From Paraburkholderia xenovorans LB400 (lineage in GTDB: Bacteria > Pseudomonadota > Gammaproteobacteria > Burkholderiales > Burkholderiaceae), in NCBI RefSeq assembly GCF_000013645.1, contig NC_007952.1, positions 3,100,001 through 3,164,000 of the forward strand: a stretch of DNA of 64,000 bases, written 5' to 3'. The position numbers and the translations under genes are program-made. The notes beneath the pieces were generated by a model. The model worked only from the letters and a program-made list of their open reading frames with translations, did not search any database and was not told the origin of the DNA. Numbering within the stretch: the first letter of the stretch is position 1; each line of letters opens with the position of its first letter. Of the stretch, positions 18,101-26,465 are shown one piece after another.

Positions 18101-20116
18101 GCGCAGATCCGCGTTGTCGTCGACGACCAGCAGCCGCGCGGCGGCGACGGGCGCGGCTATGGGCGGCGCCGCGCCGGCCAGTGCCGTCTCGGCCGGTGCG
18201 TCGGCGACGATCTCGTTCTCGGGACTCCAGCGCAACGCGGCATCGACATAGGTGCGCGCGTGCCTGCTCATGGCGGCATGCACGGATTCTTCATCGGGCT
18301 GGGCCGGCACGGCGCCGTGCGGCAGCGAGACAGTGAAGCACGCGCCTTCGCCGAGCGCACTGTCCACCCGCACCGTGCCGCCGTGCAACTTCACCAGTTC
18401 CTGCACCATCGCGAGCCCGATGCCGCTGCCTTCGACCGAGCGTCCCGGCGCGCCCGCCACGCGATGAAAGCGTTCGAAGAGGCGCGGCACTTCTTCCTCG
18501 GCAATACCGATGCCGCTATCCGTCACACTGACCTCGACACCGGCGCCGGCAACCACGCGAACCGCGACGCGAATCGTGCCGAAGAACGTGAACTTGTACG
18601 CGTTCGACAGCAGGTTCATCACGACCTTTTCCCACATCTCGCGGTCGAGCTGCACGACCACGGGTGCGGCCGGAATCTCCACTTCGAGCCGCAGGCCGGC
18701 CGCCTCGATCGCGGACTGGAACAGTGAAGCGAGTTCGGCCGTGAACGACGCGACATCGGTGGGTTGCATGTGAATCTGCATGCGTCCCGCCTCGATGCGC
18801 GAGAAGTCCAGCAGCGCATTGACGAGCTTCAGCAGCCGCAAGCCGTTGCGATGCGTGATCTCGATCAGCGCGCGGTCCTCGATGTCGCTGCCTACCCGCG
18901 CGTTGTCGCCGCCTGCGGCCAGCTGCGGCTTGGCAAGCAGTTCTTCGAGCGGGCCGAGCATCAGCGTCAACGGCGTACGGAATTCGTGGCTGATGTTGGA
19001 GAAGAACGTGGTCTTCGCGCGGTCGATTTCGGCCAGCGCTTCCGCGCGCCGCCGCTCCTCCTCGTACGCCCGCGCGTAACCGATCGCCGCGCCGATCTGA
19101 CCGGCGGCCAGGTTCAGGAAACTGCGATAGGCGTCGTCGAAAAGACGGCAAGGATTCAGGCCGGCGACCAGAACCACCGTTTGCGTCGATTCGCTGCCGG
19201 GCGACACCGGCAGGATGACCGCCTGCTGCGGCGGGATATGCCACGGACCGCTCGGCAACGCGGTGCCGAAACGCTGGGTCAGATCACCCACCAGCCGCGG
19301 CGCCTGGGTATCGAACACGTCGACGACGGGCCACAGCGCCTCGCCGTCGAGCTTCATGGTTTGCGGAGCCGCGGCGTGGCCCGGCTCGATGCCGCACGCG
19401 CCAACCAGCGCGACGGTGTCGCTGCCCGGCTCGGCGGCATACAACAGAGCGAACGGAAGGTCTTGCGGGTTAGCCTGCAAGGCCCGCGCGCTGAGCTCGC
19501 ACGCGTGGCGCCAGTCGCGGCCGTTCGGGCTGACCGCCGCCAGTTCCTTCAGCAGCGCCAGTTGCCGTTCGCCCACCACCTGCGCCGTGCCGTCGCTGTT
19601 GGCGCAGATGATGCCGCCGGGTTCGCCGTCGTCGCCGGGAATCGGGCTGTACGAGAAGGTGTAATACGTCTCTTCGGGAAAGCCGTTGCGCTCCATGATG
19701 AGCAGCTTCTGTTCGACGAAGATGCCTTCGGCGCCCGCCAGCGCGGTATTCAGAAGCGGCTCGATATCGGTCCAGATTTCGCGCCACACGACTTTGGTCG
19801 GCTGCCCGAGCGCGGCCGGATGCTTGCCGCCAATGATCGATTTATATGGGTCGTTGTAAAAATAGAGTAGCTCGTCGCGCCAGCCAATCCAGATCGGCTG
19901 GCGCGACGTGAGCATGATACGGATCGCGATCTTCAGCCCTTGCGGCCAGTTCTCGGGCGGGCCGAGCGCCGTCTGCGTCCAGTCGTAAGCGCGAATGAGC
20001 GCGCCCAGCTCGCCGCCGCCGGCGAGGAAGGACGGCGCGTCAAAGCCGTCGGGCGATTCATCCGACACAAAACGGTCCGGCTCTTTCAACGCGATCTCCT
20101 CGACGCGACGGCTCAT
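15161..20116 (-). CDS. Double hybrid histidine kinase (two kinase cores, three receiver domains)
   Basis: 1651 residues from the ATG at 20116; the frame is open 82 codons further upstream without coding character. Domains in order: PAS-like sensor (~40-180, RQPIWIGWRDELLYFYNDPY); GAF-like (~185-350); first kinase with phospho-acceptor His377 (FFSNISHEFRTPL) and ATPase boxes (NLLSNAYKF, DSGIGI, GSGIGLAM); receiver 1 (Asp710, LSDVMMPRLDG); second GAF (~790-965); PAS (~1000-1105); second kinase with His1138 (GGVAHDFNNLLQ) and ATPase (NLAINARDAM, DTGAGM, GTGLGLSMVYG); receiver 2 (Asp1428); receiver 3 (Asp1585). No membrane segment is seen, so it is probably cytoplasmic. A 9-bp unit repeated three times (15532-15559) encodes DSADSADS in the last linker. 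No separate response regulator is adjacent. Confidence 0.92.
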   Translation of the reverse strand: MSRRVEEIALKEPDRFVSDESPDGFDAPSFLAGGGELGALIRAYDWTQTALGPPENWPQGLKIAIRIMLTSRQPIWIGWRDELLYFYNDPYKSIIGGKHPAALGQPTKVVWREIWTDIEPLLNTALAGAEGIFVEQKLLIMERNGFPEETYYTFSYSPIPGDDGEPGGIICANSDGTAQVVGERQLALLKELAAVSPNGRDWRHACELSARALQANPQDLPFALLYAAEPGSDTVALVGACGIEPGHAAAPQTMKLDGEALWPVVDVFDTQAPRLVGDLTQRFGTALPSGPWHIPPQQAVILPVSPGSESTQTVVLVAGLNPCRLFDDAYRSFLNLAAGQIGAAIGYARAYEEERRRAEALAEIDRAKTTFFSNISHEFRTPLTLMLGPLEELLAKPQLAAGGDNARVGSDIEDRALIEITHRNGLRLLKLVNALLDFSRIEAGRMQIHMQPTDVASFTAELASLFQSAIEAAGLRLEVEIPAAPVVVQLDREMWEKVVMNLLSNAYKFTFFGTIRVAVRVVAGAGVEVSVTDSGIGIAEEEVPRLFERFHRVAGAPGRSVEGSGIGLAMVQELVKLHGGTVRVDSALGEGACFTVSLPHGAVPAQPDEESVHAAMSRHARTYVDAALRWSPENEIVADAPAETALAGAAPPIAAPVAAARLLVVDDNADLREYMSRILRAAGHEVRLATDGQAALEAARQERPDLVLSDVMMPRLDGFGLLRALRADPELRDTPVLMLSARAGEEARVDGIEHGADDYLTKPFSARELLARVSGNLQLARLRRETETKLREESRTLEILNRVGSTVAAELDLNRAVQIVTDAATELTGAAFGSFFYNVLDDKGGSYMLYTLSGVPKETFGQFPMPRNTAVFAPTFMGEGIVRVSDITQDPRYGHNAPHRGMPEGHLKVRSYLAAPVQSRSGEVVGGLFFGHPEPGVFTERAERIVAGVAAQAAIAIDNARLYQAAQTEIAERTKAQSALHDLNETLERRVIETVADRDRLWELSEDLLVVADIEGRLQRVSPSWSNALGHNTHWLMSRSYVDLVHPDDVEVVRAHLAELRRTGVPVRYENRFKRIDGTWRWVAWTLALDPDTARIHGVGRDVTADKETTEALRHAEEALRMAQKMEAIGKLTGGVAHDFNNLLQVIGGNLQLLAKDVAGSEKPEQRVRNALAGVARGANLASQLLAFGRRQPLAPKVVNLGRFVRGLDDMLRRALGDGVEIETIVSGGLWNTLVDPFQVENALLNLAINARDAMNGHGKLTIEAGNAALDDAYAKRNAEVTPGQYVMLAVTDTGAGMPPEVRERVFEPFFTTKPEGQGTGLGLSMVYGFVKQSGGHVKIYSEEGHGTTIRIYLPRVREQEDLETNIDAGPAKGGTETVLVVEDDEEVRTTVVEMLSDLGYRVLKAKDAQSALAIVESGVPIDVLFTDVVMPGPLRSTELARKARERLPAIAVLFTSGYTDNAIVHSGRLDEGIELLSKPYTHEALARKIRYVLQTQNPQAAEIAEAGQHLLDIDPPAMPDSADSADSVAAQPRPRILLVEDDELVRASTAELLRMFEFDILEAEGEHDAKQILSEHAISVMLTDVGLAGKSGVDLALEVCAGRPDLRVIFLTGYDLVLTPEQRKVLPHAILLRKPYDLLDLIDALKTPLR

Positions 20117-20445
20117 ATTCGTGCAAACCGCCGTTGCAAAAGCGATGCCTGATACGACGGATGGCCAACGATCATCGCGCAACCGACGTAGCGCGATTCT
20201 CGCACGTAGCGGGATGCTGGAGGAAGGTGAGAGGTTACGCCGCGGCCCAATGAGCCGGCCTTTCGCGGCACGCGGCGAAGGCTTGTGCAGAACGGGGCGG
20301 CGTTGGCGGAGAGAGATGCCGCGAAGCGAACTGAAATACCGGTAAAACGTACGTTGACGCAAAGGCGCAGGCCAGGCGATCCTCCCGATCGCAAGTCAGA
20401 CAGGGCGGTCGATTTCTCTCGACCAGGCCCTGCCCGCAGCGGCTT
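20117..20445. other. 329-bp intergenic region upstream of the kinase gene
   Basis: It contains the kinase promoter and the end of the PepSY transcription unit. A long imperfect hairpin at 20401-20432 (CAGGGCGGTCGA, loop TTTCTC, TCGACC-A-GGCCCTG) lies just past the PepSY stop and may terminate that operon; T-run support is weak (AAAAGCCGC on the other side). I see no gene. Confidence 0.45.
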
Positions 20446-21168
20446 TTATATCAACCCGACACACACGGCGGCGACGATCGACCCCAGCACCAGTACCGCA
20501 CCGACGGTCTTGCGTTTATTCAGTTCCGTCCAGAGCAGCACACCGGTGAGCGACAGCAGAATGATGCTGCCGGCCAGCGTGTCGATCAGCAGTACCCAGC
20601 CGACGCTCAAGCCAACGCCTTTGTGCAGATTCGTCAGCATCGCGAGAAAGGTGTTCTCGCTGCGCTTGACGGTCACATAACCGTTGCCCACCCAATATTC
20701 GGCGGACGTGTTCTCACGAGGCGACGCGAAGTTGAGCTGCCAGTGCTCCGGCTGGACGATGCTGCGATCGCCCCACGCGACCGGATGCGCCGGTTCTTTC
20801 TGAACGCGCCCCGGCGTGCCCGCCAGTTTCAGTTCGTGCTTGAGCCATTTGCCGAGCTCGCGCGGCGTCTGCGGCGCCGGTTGCGGCAACGGCACCTGTA
20901 ACACCGCGACTTGCGGCTCACCGGTCGACACCCGCAGCGGGCCGCCGCGATGGTTCAGCAGAAACCCCGTGGTGCCGAACAGCAAACCCAGCGCCGCGCC
21001 CCACAAGCCAATCCAGCCATGCACTTTGCGCAACCATTTGACGAAGGTGGCGCGGCGCGAGCGCTGCTGCCGCGCTTTCAATTCGCCCTCGTCGAGCCGC
21101 TGCGGTTCACGCGACGCGTGATCGATGCCCGCGGGCGATTGAATGTCGATTGCCTCGGGTACGCTCAC
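20446..21168 (-). CDS. PepSY-associated membrane protein of the iron-uptake operon (PiuB-like)
   Basis: 240 residues from a GTG at 21168. After a charged N-terminus comes a membrane helix (KVHGWIGLWGAALGLLFGTT), a periplasmic PepSY-like stretch, then two C-terminal helices (VGWVLLIDTLAGSIILLSLT and KTVGAVLVLGSIVAAVCVGL). This is the layout of PepSY_TM proteins, some of which reduce ferri-siderophores in the periplasm, as proposed for PiuB-type proteins near piuA and piuC. The start overlaps the piuC stop by 4 bp (GTGA), so translation is coupled. Confidence 0.85.
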   Translation of the reverse strand: MSVPEAIDIQSPAGIDHASREPQRLDEGELKARQQRSRRATFVKWLRKVHGWIGLWGAALGLLFGTTGFLLNHRGGPLRVSTGEPQVAVLQVPLPQPAPQTPRELGKWLKHELKLAGTPGRVQKEPAHPVAWGDRSIVQPEHWQLNFASPRENTSAEYWVGNGYVTVKRSENTFLAMLTNLHKGVGLSVGWVLLIDTLAGSIILLSLTGVLLWTELNKRKTVGAVLVLGSIVAAVCVGLI

Positions 21169-21848
21169 GGTTCACTCCAGGTACGCAACAGATTGTGATA
21201 GATGCCGACGAGGCTGCGGCGCGCGGCGTCGTCGGCGTTGGTGGCATTCAGCCTTTGAATCGCCGTGTCCATGTCGAACAGCATGGCGCGCTGCGTGTCG
21301 CTGCGCACGAGGCTTTGCACCCAGAAGAAACTCGCGACCCGCACGCCGCGCGTGACCGGCGTGACCTGGTGGAGACTCGTGGCCGGATAAACGATCATGT
21401 CGCCGGCCGGCAGTTTGACCTGCTGCACGCCGTACGTGTCTTCGATCACGAGTTCGCCGCCGTCGTAGTCGGCGGGGTCGGAAATGAACAGCGTCACCGA
21501 GACGTCGGTGCGCAGCTTCACGCCGTTGGGCAGCACGCGCACTGCGCCGTCGACGTGACTGCCGAACTGCATGCCGCCTTCGTAACGATTGAAAAGCGGC
21601 GGGTACACCTGGTTCGGCAACACCGAACTGATGAACAGCGGATTGCGCTCGATCGACGCGAGAATCACGTCGCCGAGCTCGCGCGCAATCGGCGTGTGCT
21701 CGGCGATCTGCTGATTACGCTTGACCGGCGCGCCCTGATAGCCGGCGGTCGCGCGGCCGTCGACCCACGCGTCGCCGGCCGTGTCGAGCCGCTCGCGCAC
21801 GATACGCAACTGCTCGGCATTCAGTACATTGGGGATATGCAGCAACAT
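21165..21848 (-). CDS. piuC: Fe(II)/2-oxoglutarate-dependent PKHD-type hydroxylase PiuC/YbiX
   Basis: 227 residues from the ATG at 21848; an upstream open stretch to 21977 overlaps the receptor gene and is not coding. The facial triad and 2-oxoglutarate ligand are visible: His98 and Asp100 (GSHVDGAV), His160 (YPATSLHQVTPV) and Arg170 (RGVRVASFFW). PiuC/YbiX genes sit beside catecholate siderophore receptors in gamma- and beta-proteobacteria and are iron-repressed; the hydroxylated substrate is not settled. Here it lies 67 bp downstream of the fiu-like receptor gene and overlaps the PepSY gene. Confidence 0.93.
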   Translation of the reverse strand: MLLHIPNVLNAEQLRIVRERLDTAGDAWVDGRATAGYQGAPVKRNQQIAEHTPIARELGDVILASIERNPLFISSVLPNQVYPPLFNRYEGGMQFGSHVDGAVRVLPNGVKLRTDVSVTLFISDPADYDGGELVIEDTYGVQQVKLPAGDMIVYPATSLHQVTPVTRGVRVASFFWVQSLVRSDTQRAMLFDMDTAIQRLNATNADDAARRSLVGIYHNLLRTWSEP

Positions 21849-21915
21849 GGTGTTTCCTTCGCGTCGGCTTGCCGTGTTCGAAAACGGCAAGCCTAACGCA
21901 TGTGCCCAGCGCGTA

Positions 21916-24114
21916 TCAGAAGCGGTAGTCGAACGTCGCCAGCAACGTGCGTCCGATACCCGGCACGGAACGGCCACCGTCCGACGGAATCAGCGCATCG
22001 TAGTACTGCTTGTTGGTCAGGTTCAGCAGGTTCAGGCGGACGTCGTATTTCTTCGCGTGATACGCGGCGGTCGCATCCCAGCGCGTGTAGCCCGGCACCT
22101 GCACGTAGTTCGTGTTCGACGCATAGCGCGGCGACATATAAGTCGGGCCACCGCCGATTTCCCAGTGCGGCGTGAGCGCGTAAGTGGTCCAGAACGTCAG
22201 CGTGTTGCGCGGCGTGTTGGCCGGCACGTGACCTTGCGTACCGTCGCGCGCGCTCAGGATGACGGCGTCCATGTACGTGTAGCCGCCGAACACTTGCCAC
22301 TTGTCGGTAATGTGGCCCGTCACGCCGGCCTGGAAGCCATCGACACGGATGTCGCCGTCGAGCTCGTATTCGGTCGGCGAAACCTGCGTTCGCGCGTTGG
22401 TCTTTTCTTCGCGGAAGAATGACGACGTCACCGAAAGATTGCCGCCGAGCAGATCCCATTTCCCGCCGATTTCGTACGACCTGGTCGACTCGGGCGCCAG
22501 GTTCTGCGTGAGATTGGTCACCGTCAGCGCTTCGAGCGACGGGTCGAACGACGTGCCGTACGACACGTAGTACGACTGCCAGTCGGTCGGCTGATAGATC
22601 ACGCCCGCGCGCACGCTGGTGAAGAAGTTGGTTTGGGTCGCGTAGCCCGGCGCGCTGATCGAGTTGTGAATCTGCGCCTGGAAGCGATCCCAGCGCAGAC
22701 CGCCAATCACCTTCCACTGCCGGCCAATCGATACGGTGTCGTTCAGGTACGCGCCGATTTCGTTCGATCCGGAGTCCGCGTAGTTGCCGACCGTCGTCGT
22801 CACACCCGCGGGCGACGACAGATACGCCGGATTGACCATCGAAACAACCGGCAGATTGTTACGGGTGTACGCCTGATTCGAATAGCTGTCGTGGCCGAGG
22901 TCGACACCGGCGATCAGGTCATGCTTGATCGGGCCGGTGACGAACTTGTATTCGAGCATCGTGTCGTTGTACAGCGAGTGGTTCTCGATCACCCGGTCGT
23001 GGCTTTGCAACTTGATGAACAGTTGCGACGGCGAGAGCGTCGTGAAATTGCCGTTGCTCAATGCGGGGCTGGTGGCGAGCGGCCCTGTCAACACCGATTG
23101 CGGCGCGGTTTCGCGCGCGTCGGTCATCGAGTGCGAGAACTGCGTCTGGTTGGTCAGGACCAGATTGTCCGAGAACTTGTGCTTGACCGCGGCGGTGAAT
23201 GTTTGCACGTCCTGAATCGTGCGGTCGGTGGTCAAGCCGTAAAACGTATTCTTCGGCACCGGCGACGGGTGGCCGTTCAACGCCTGCACGCCGTAGTCGG
23301 GCATGTCGTAGTTGTGCTGGATCAGCGCGGAGATCGTGACTTCGGTCGGCGTGCCGATCCCGAAGCGCACTTCCGGCGCGATACCGTAGTCCTTGTTTTT
23401 CATCTCGTCGCGCGTCGAACCGAGGCTCTGGCCGAATGCGTTCAGGCGAATCGCCGATGTATCGGTCAACTTATGGTTCACGTCGATGGTGCTGCGATAT
23501 TTGTCGTCGGTGCCGATCATGCCGGTGACTTCCGCCGAGTCCTTCAGGTTCGCCTTCTTGCTCACCTGATTGATCACGCCACCCGTCGAGCCGCGGCCGA
23601 ACAGCATCGACGACGGACCGTACAGCACTTCGAGTTCTTCGAGGTCGAACGTGTCGCGATAGTACTGGTTACGATCGCGGAAACCGTCCAGGTAAATGTC
23701 GTTCTGTGCGGTAAAGCCGCGCAGGTTGATGTTGTTGCCGATCTGGCCGCCTTCGGCCGCGCCGATGGTCACGCCCGGCGCGTTGCGCAGCGCGTCCTGG
23801 AACGAGGTGGCGCCTTGCGATTGCAGCACAGCCTTGTTGATGACGGTGACGGTTTGCGGAATATCGCGCAATGCCGTGGGCGTCTTTGCACCGACCGTCG
23901 CACGCTCTGCCTGGAAGTCCTGTTGTTCTGCCTGCGCCGAGACACCGATGGCCGGCAAGGTACCGCTGTCGGCAGTGGTCGTCGCGGTTGAATTCGTATT
24001 CGCGGTCGACGGCTGCGACGCGGATTGCGGAGCAGTCTGCGCGACCGCCGGAGTCGCAAAGGGAACGGCAAATGCTAGCGCTAACGCAGTCGCAAGCGGC
24101 GTGTGGTTGAACAT
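21916..24114 (-). CDS. fiu: TonB-dependent catecholate siderophore receptor (Fiu/PiuA-like)
   Basis: 732 residues from the ATG at 24114. Signal peptide MFNHTPLATALALAFAVPFA with cleavage near residue 25, then a Ser/Thr/Ala-rich linker. The plug domain follows (IPQTVTVINKAVLQSQGATS, NINLRGFTAQNDIYLDGFRD, EVLYGPSSMLFGRGSTGGVI), then a 22-strand barrel ending in the terminal aromatic RTLLATFDYRF. This is the siderophore-receptor class; the plug motifs and the adjacent piuC gene point to Fiu/PiuA-type transport of catecholate iron complexes. A Fur-box-like site lies about 130 bp upstream. Confidence 0.93.
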   Translation of the reverse strand: MFNHTPLATALALAFAVPFATPAVAQTAPQSASQPSTANTNSTATTTADSGTLPAIGVSAQAEQQDFQAERATVGAKTPTALRDIPQTVTVINKAVLQSQGATSFQDALRNAPGVTIGAAEGGQIGNNINLRGFTAQNDIYLDGFRDRNQYYRDTFDLEELEVLYGPSSMLFGRGSTGGVINQVSKKANLKDSAEVTGMIGTDDKYRSTIDVNHKLTDTSAIRLNAFGQSLGSTRDEMKNKDYGIAPEVRFGIGTPTEVTISALIQHNYDMPDYGVQALNGHPSPVPKNTFYGLTTDRTIQDVQTFTAAVKHKFSDNLVLTNQTQFSHSMTDARETAPQSVLTGPLATSPALSNGNFTTLSPSQLFIKLQSHDRVIENHSLYNDTMLEYKFVTGPIKHDLIAGVDLGHDSYSNQAYTRNNLPVVSMVNPAYLSSPAGVTTTVGNYADSGSNEIGAYLNDTVSIGRQWKVIGGLRWDRFQAQIHNSISAPGYATQTNFFTSVRAGVIYQPTDWQSYYVSYGTSFDPSLEALTVTNLTQNLAPESTRSYEIGGKWDLLGGNLSVTSSFFREEKTNARTQVSPTEYELDGDIRVDGFQAGVTGHITDKWQVFGGYTYMDAVILSARDGTQGHVPANTPRNTLTFWTTYALTPHWEIGGGPTYMSPRYASNTNYVQVPGYTRWDATAAYHAKKYDVRLNLLNLTNKQYYDALIPSDGGRSVPGIGRTLLATFDYRF

Positions 24115-24242
24115 GGGAAATCCCGTCAGAGATGCGCTTGCCCGATTCGCATACCTGAGATGGAATCGATGACGAAGTCGCAAATTGGCTGGCTGCCGGT
24201 CTCGTGCGCATGGCACCGATGACGGGATGGCTGGCTGTGGTT

Positions 24243-24262
24243 AAATGAGAATCGCTATCATT
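24243..24262. promoter_or_regulatory. Fur box upstream of fiu
   Basis: The sequence AAATGAGAATCGCTATCATT is an imperfect palindrome close to the Fur consensus (minus strand AATGATAGCGATTCTCATTT). It is placed 129-148 bp upstream of the receptor start, as expected for iron-repressed transcription. Confidence 0.75.
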
Positions 24263-24568
24263 CCATACGCATAAATCTGCATCAATCGCGATCTCGCTTA
24301 CCCCTCGTAACAGAATTGTTTCTGTATTTTACGAATGTATGGTTTATGTAATGTTTTGAGCCTGTTTCGCGGTAGATCATTACTTGTTTGTAATCTGACG
24401 CGCATGGAAACAAAAGGCTTGCGGAGTCGTAAGGGGCAAATAGCTGTTCGTAAAACTTTCAGATCAATAACAGTTTGTGGCGAGCGGCGCCGGCACTAAA
24501 TCCCGACACGGTTTATCCTTTTTGCAACACTGCATATCGAACTGTTCCGTTCATCCCCGGAGTTGACC
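24263..24568. other. Promoter region between fiu and the aldo/keto reductase gene
   Basis: AT-rich relative to the window. Two small palindromes are present: ACAGAA, TTGT, TTCTGT at 24310-24325 and ATTAC, TTGTTT, GTAAT at 24379-24394. They could be operator sites for either divergent gene. No ORF with coding character is seen. Confidence 0.4.
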
Positions 24569-25564
24569 ATGCAATACCGCAAATTCGGCCGCACCGGCCT
24601 GACCGTTTCGCGTCTTTGTCTCGGCACGATGACCTTCGGCTTGCAGACCGAAGAAGATGTCTCGCATCGCATTCTCGACACGGCGGCGGATGCCGGCGTG
24701 AACTTCATCGATACGGCCAATGTGTATCCGCTCGGCGGCGGCGAGAGTATTGCCGGGCGCACGGAGGAGATCGTCGGGCGCTGGCTGAAGGGCAAGCGCG
24801 ACCGCTTCATTCTGGCGACCAAAGCGGTCGGCAAGATGGGACCGTCGGCGTGGGACCAGGGCGCCTCGCGCAAACATCTGCTGGATGCCATCGACGCCTC
24901 GTTGCAGCGCCTCGGCACGGATTACGTGGACCTCTACCAGCTCCACTCCGACGACGCGAACACGCCGCTCGACGAAACGCTCGAAGCACTGGACGTGATC
25001 GTGCGTTCGGGCAAGGCGCGTTATATCGGCGTATCGAACTTTCTTGCCTATCGACTCGCGCGCGCCCTGGGTCGCGCCGACGTTTTGCGCGTGGCGCGCT
25101 TCGTCTCCGTGCAGCCCCGCTATAACCTGCTGTTCCGCCAGATCGAGCGGGAGTTGCTGCCTCTCGCCGGCGAAGAGCAATTGGCCGTGATGCCGTACAA
25201 CCCGCTCGCGGGCGGCCTGCTCACGGGCAAACATCAACTGGATGTCACGCCGGCATCCGGCCGCTTCACCGAGGCCGTCGGCAAGGCCGGCGCGATGTAT
25301 CAGCAGCGGTATTGGCATAAGCGCGAGTTCGAAACGATCGAACAGCTGAAAGCCATCGCGGCGCCGACCGGCGAATCGCTGACGCGCGTCTCGCTCGCCT
25401 GGGTGCTGGCGAACCCGCTCATCACGTCGGCGATCATCGGTGCGAGCCGCGCCGAGCAGTTGAGCGATACGCTCGCGGCTGCCGATTTCGTGCTCGATCC
25501 GCAGATCAGGACGCAACTCGATGAAGCGAGCATGGAATACCGTTGGGGCGACGCGGCGCGATAA
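24569..25564 (+). CDS. Aldo/keto reductase
   Basis: 331 residues. The ATG at 24569 has GGAG six bases upstream; a TTG at 24563 is less likely. The (beta/alpha)8 motifs are present: MQYRKFGRTGLTVSRLCLGT, the catalytic Asp/Tyr segment FIDTANVYPLGGGES, the Lys strand FILATKAVG and a catalytic His in LYQLHSDDANT. The NADPH-binding end TSAIIGASRAEQLSDTL is intact. Members reduce aldehydes or ketones; the YajO/Tas-like subfamily is plausible, but the substrate is unknown. It is transcribed away from the fiu operon. Confidence 0.93.
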   Translation: MQYRKFGRTGLTVSRLCLGTMTFGLQTEEDVSHRILDTAADAGVNFIDTANVYPLGGGESIAGRTEEIVGRWLKGKRDRFILATKAVGKMGPSAWDQGASRKHLLDAIDASLQRLGTDYVDLYQLHSDDANTPLDETLEALDVIVRSGKARYIGVSNFLAYRLARALGRADVLRVARFVSVQPRYNLLFRQIERELLPLAGEEQLAVMPYNPLAGGLLTGKHQLDVTPASGRFTEAVGKAGAMYQQRYWHKREFETIEQLKAIAAPTGESLTRVSLAWVLANPLITSAIIGASRAEQLSDTLAAADFVLDPQIRTQLDEASMEYRWGDAAR

Positions 25565-25629
25565 GCGGAGTTACCTGTCGCGGCGGCAACCGCGCAATCC
25601 GCGCCGCACCGCACCGCGCCGCGTGAAGA

Positions 25630-26430
25630 TCACTTGAAGCGGCCCGTCCGCTCATTTGCTTCCGGCAATTGGCGCGTCTCACGCATGGACTTCGCATGCC
25701 ATAGACGCGCCCCGCCTTCAATGCCGGCATCGTTCGAAACGGTCGCCACGTTTGCCGGGAGATCGATCGTGAGGCGCGCGGCGTTGCCGCCGCCAATCCA
25801 CAATTTGTCGTAGTTCACCAGCGCCGCCAGAATCCCGATCACCTTCTGAACGCGCCGGTTCCAGCGCTTGTTTCCGACTTTTTTACGCGCAGCATCGCCG
25901 ATATATTCGTCGTACGCCACGCCCTTCTTGCTGACCGGATGATGCGCAAGCTCCAGATGCGGCATCAACTCACCGTCCCGAAACATCGCCGTACCCGCGC
26001 CCGTGCCGAGTGTCAGCACGAATTCGAGGCCCTGGCCTGAAATCGCGGCGAAACCTTGCATCTCGGCGTCGTTGATCATGCGAACCGGCAAACCGCCCAG
26101 CCGCTGCGCCAGCGAATCAGCCAGTGCAATATCGTGCCAGCCTTCAACGCCGAAGTGCGGCGCGGTCAGAATACGGTTGTTGCGCACCACGCCCGGAAAG
26201 CCGATCGACATCCGCGTAGGCGGCTCCTGCTCGACGAGCGGCGCAACCAGTTTCGCCAGCGCGTCCACCAGTTGATCCGGCGTACAAGGATGCGGCGTCG
26301 CCACCCGCACGCGTTCGGTTTTCATCTTGCCGTCCGCGTCGATGATCGCGGCTTTCAAACCCGTGCCGCCAACGTCGATCGCCAGAATTCGTTCGGTACT
26401 GCTTGTCACTTTCGTCTTACGTGTTGCCAC
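25630..26430 (-). CDS. Polyphosphate-glucokinase-like ROK-family kinase
   Basis: 266 residues. Phosphate-binding motif LAIDVGGTGLKAAIIDADG at residues ~16-34, then SIGFPGVV, the sugar-binding Asn-Asp in MINDAEMQGFAAI, and the second phosphate loop VLTLGTGAGTAMF. The compact length and GTGAGTA region match PPGK, which phosphorylates glucose using polyphosphate or ATP. It lies 35 bp downstream of zwf on the same strand, so product (glucose-6-phosphate) and next enzyme are encoded together. The typical ROK zinc-binding Cys motif is absent, as in PPGK enzymes. Confidence 0.88.
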   Translation of the reverse strand: MATRKTKVTSSTERILAIDVGGTGLKAAIIDADGKMKTERVRVATPHPCTPDQLVDALAKLVAPLVEQEPPTRMSIGFPGVVRNNRILTAPHFGVEGWHDIALADSLAQRLGGLPVRMINDAEMQGFAAISGQGLEFVLTLGTGAGTAMFRDGELMPHLELAHHPVSKKGVAYDEYIGDAARKKVGNKRWNRRVQKVIGILAALVNYDKLWIGGGNAARLTIDLPANVATVSNDAGIEGGARLWHAKSMRETRQLPEANERTGRFK

Positions 26431-26465
26431 GGTGTCCCCCGGTTATGTTGGTGCGGCTCGTTGAC

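Noticed and set aside
22633..23991. 452-residue plus-strand frame opposite the siderophore receptor
   Set aside because: It is antisense to the fiu-like gene with clear plug and barrel motifs; Arg/His/Val-rich shadow.
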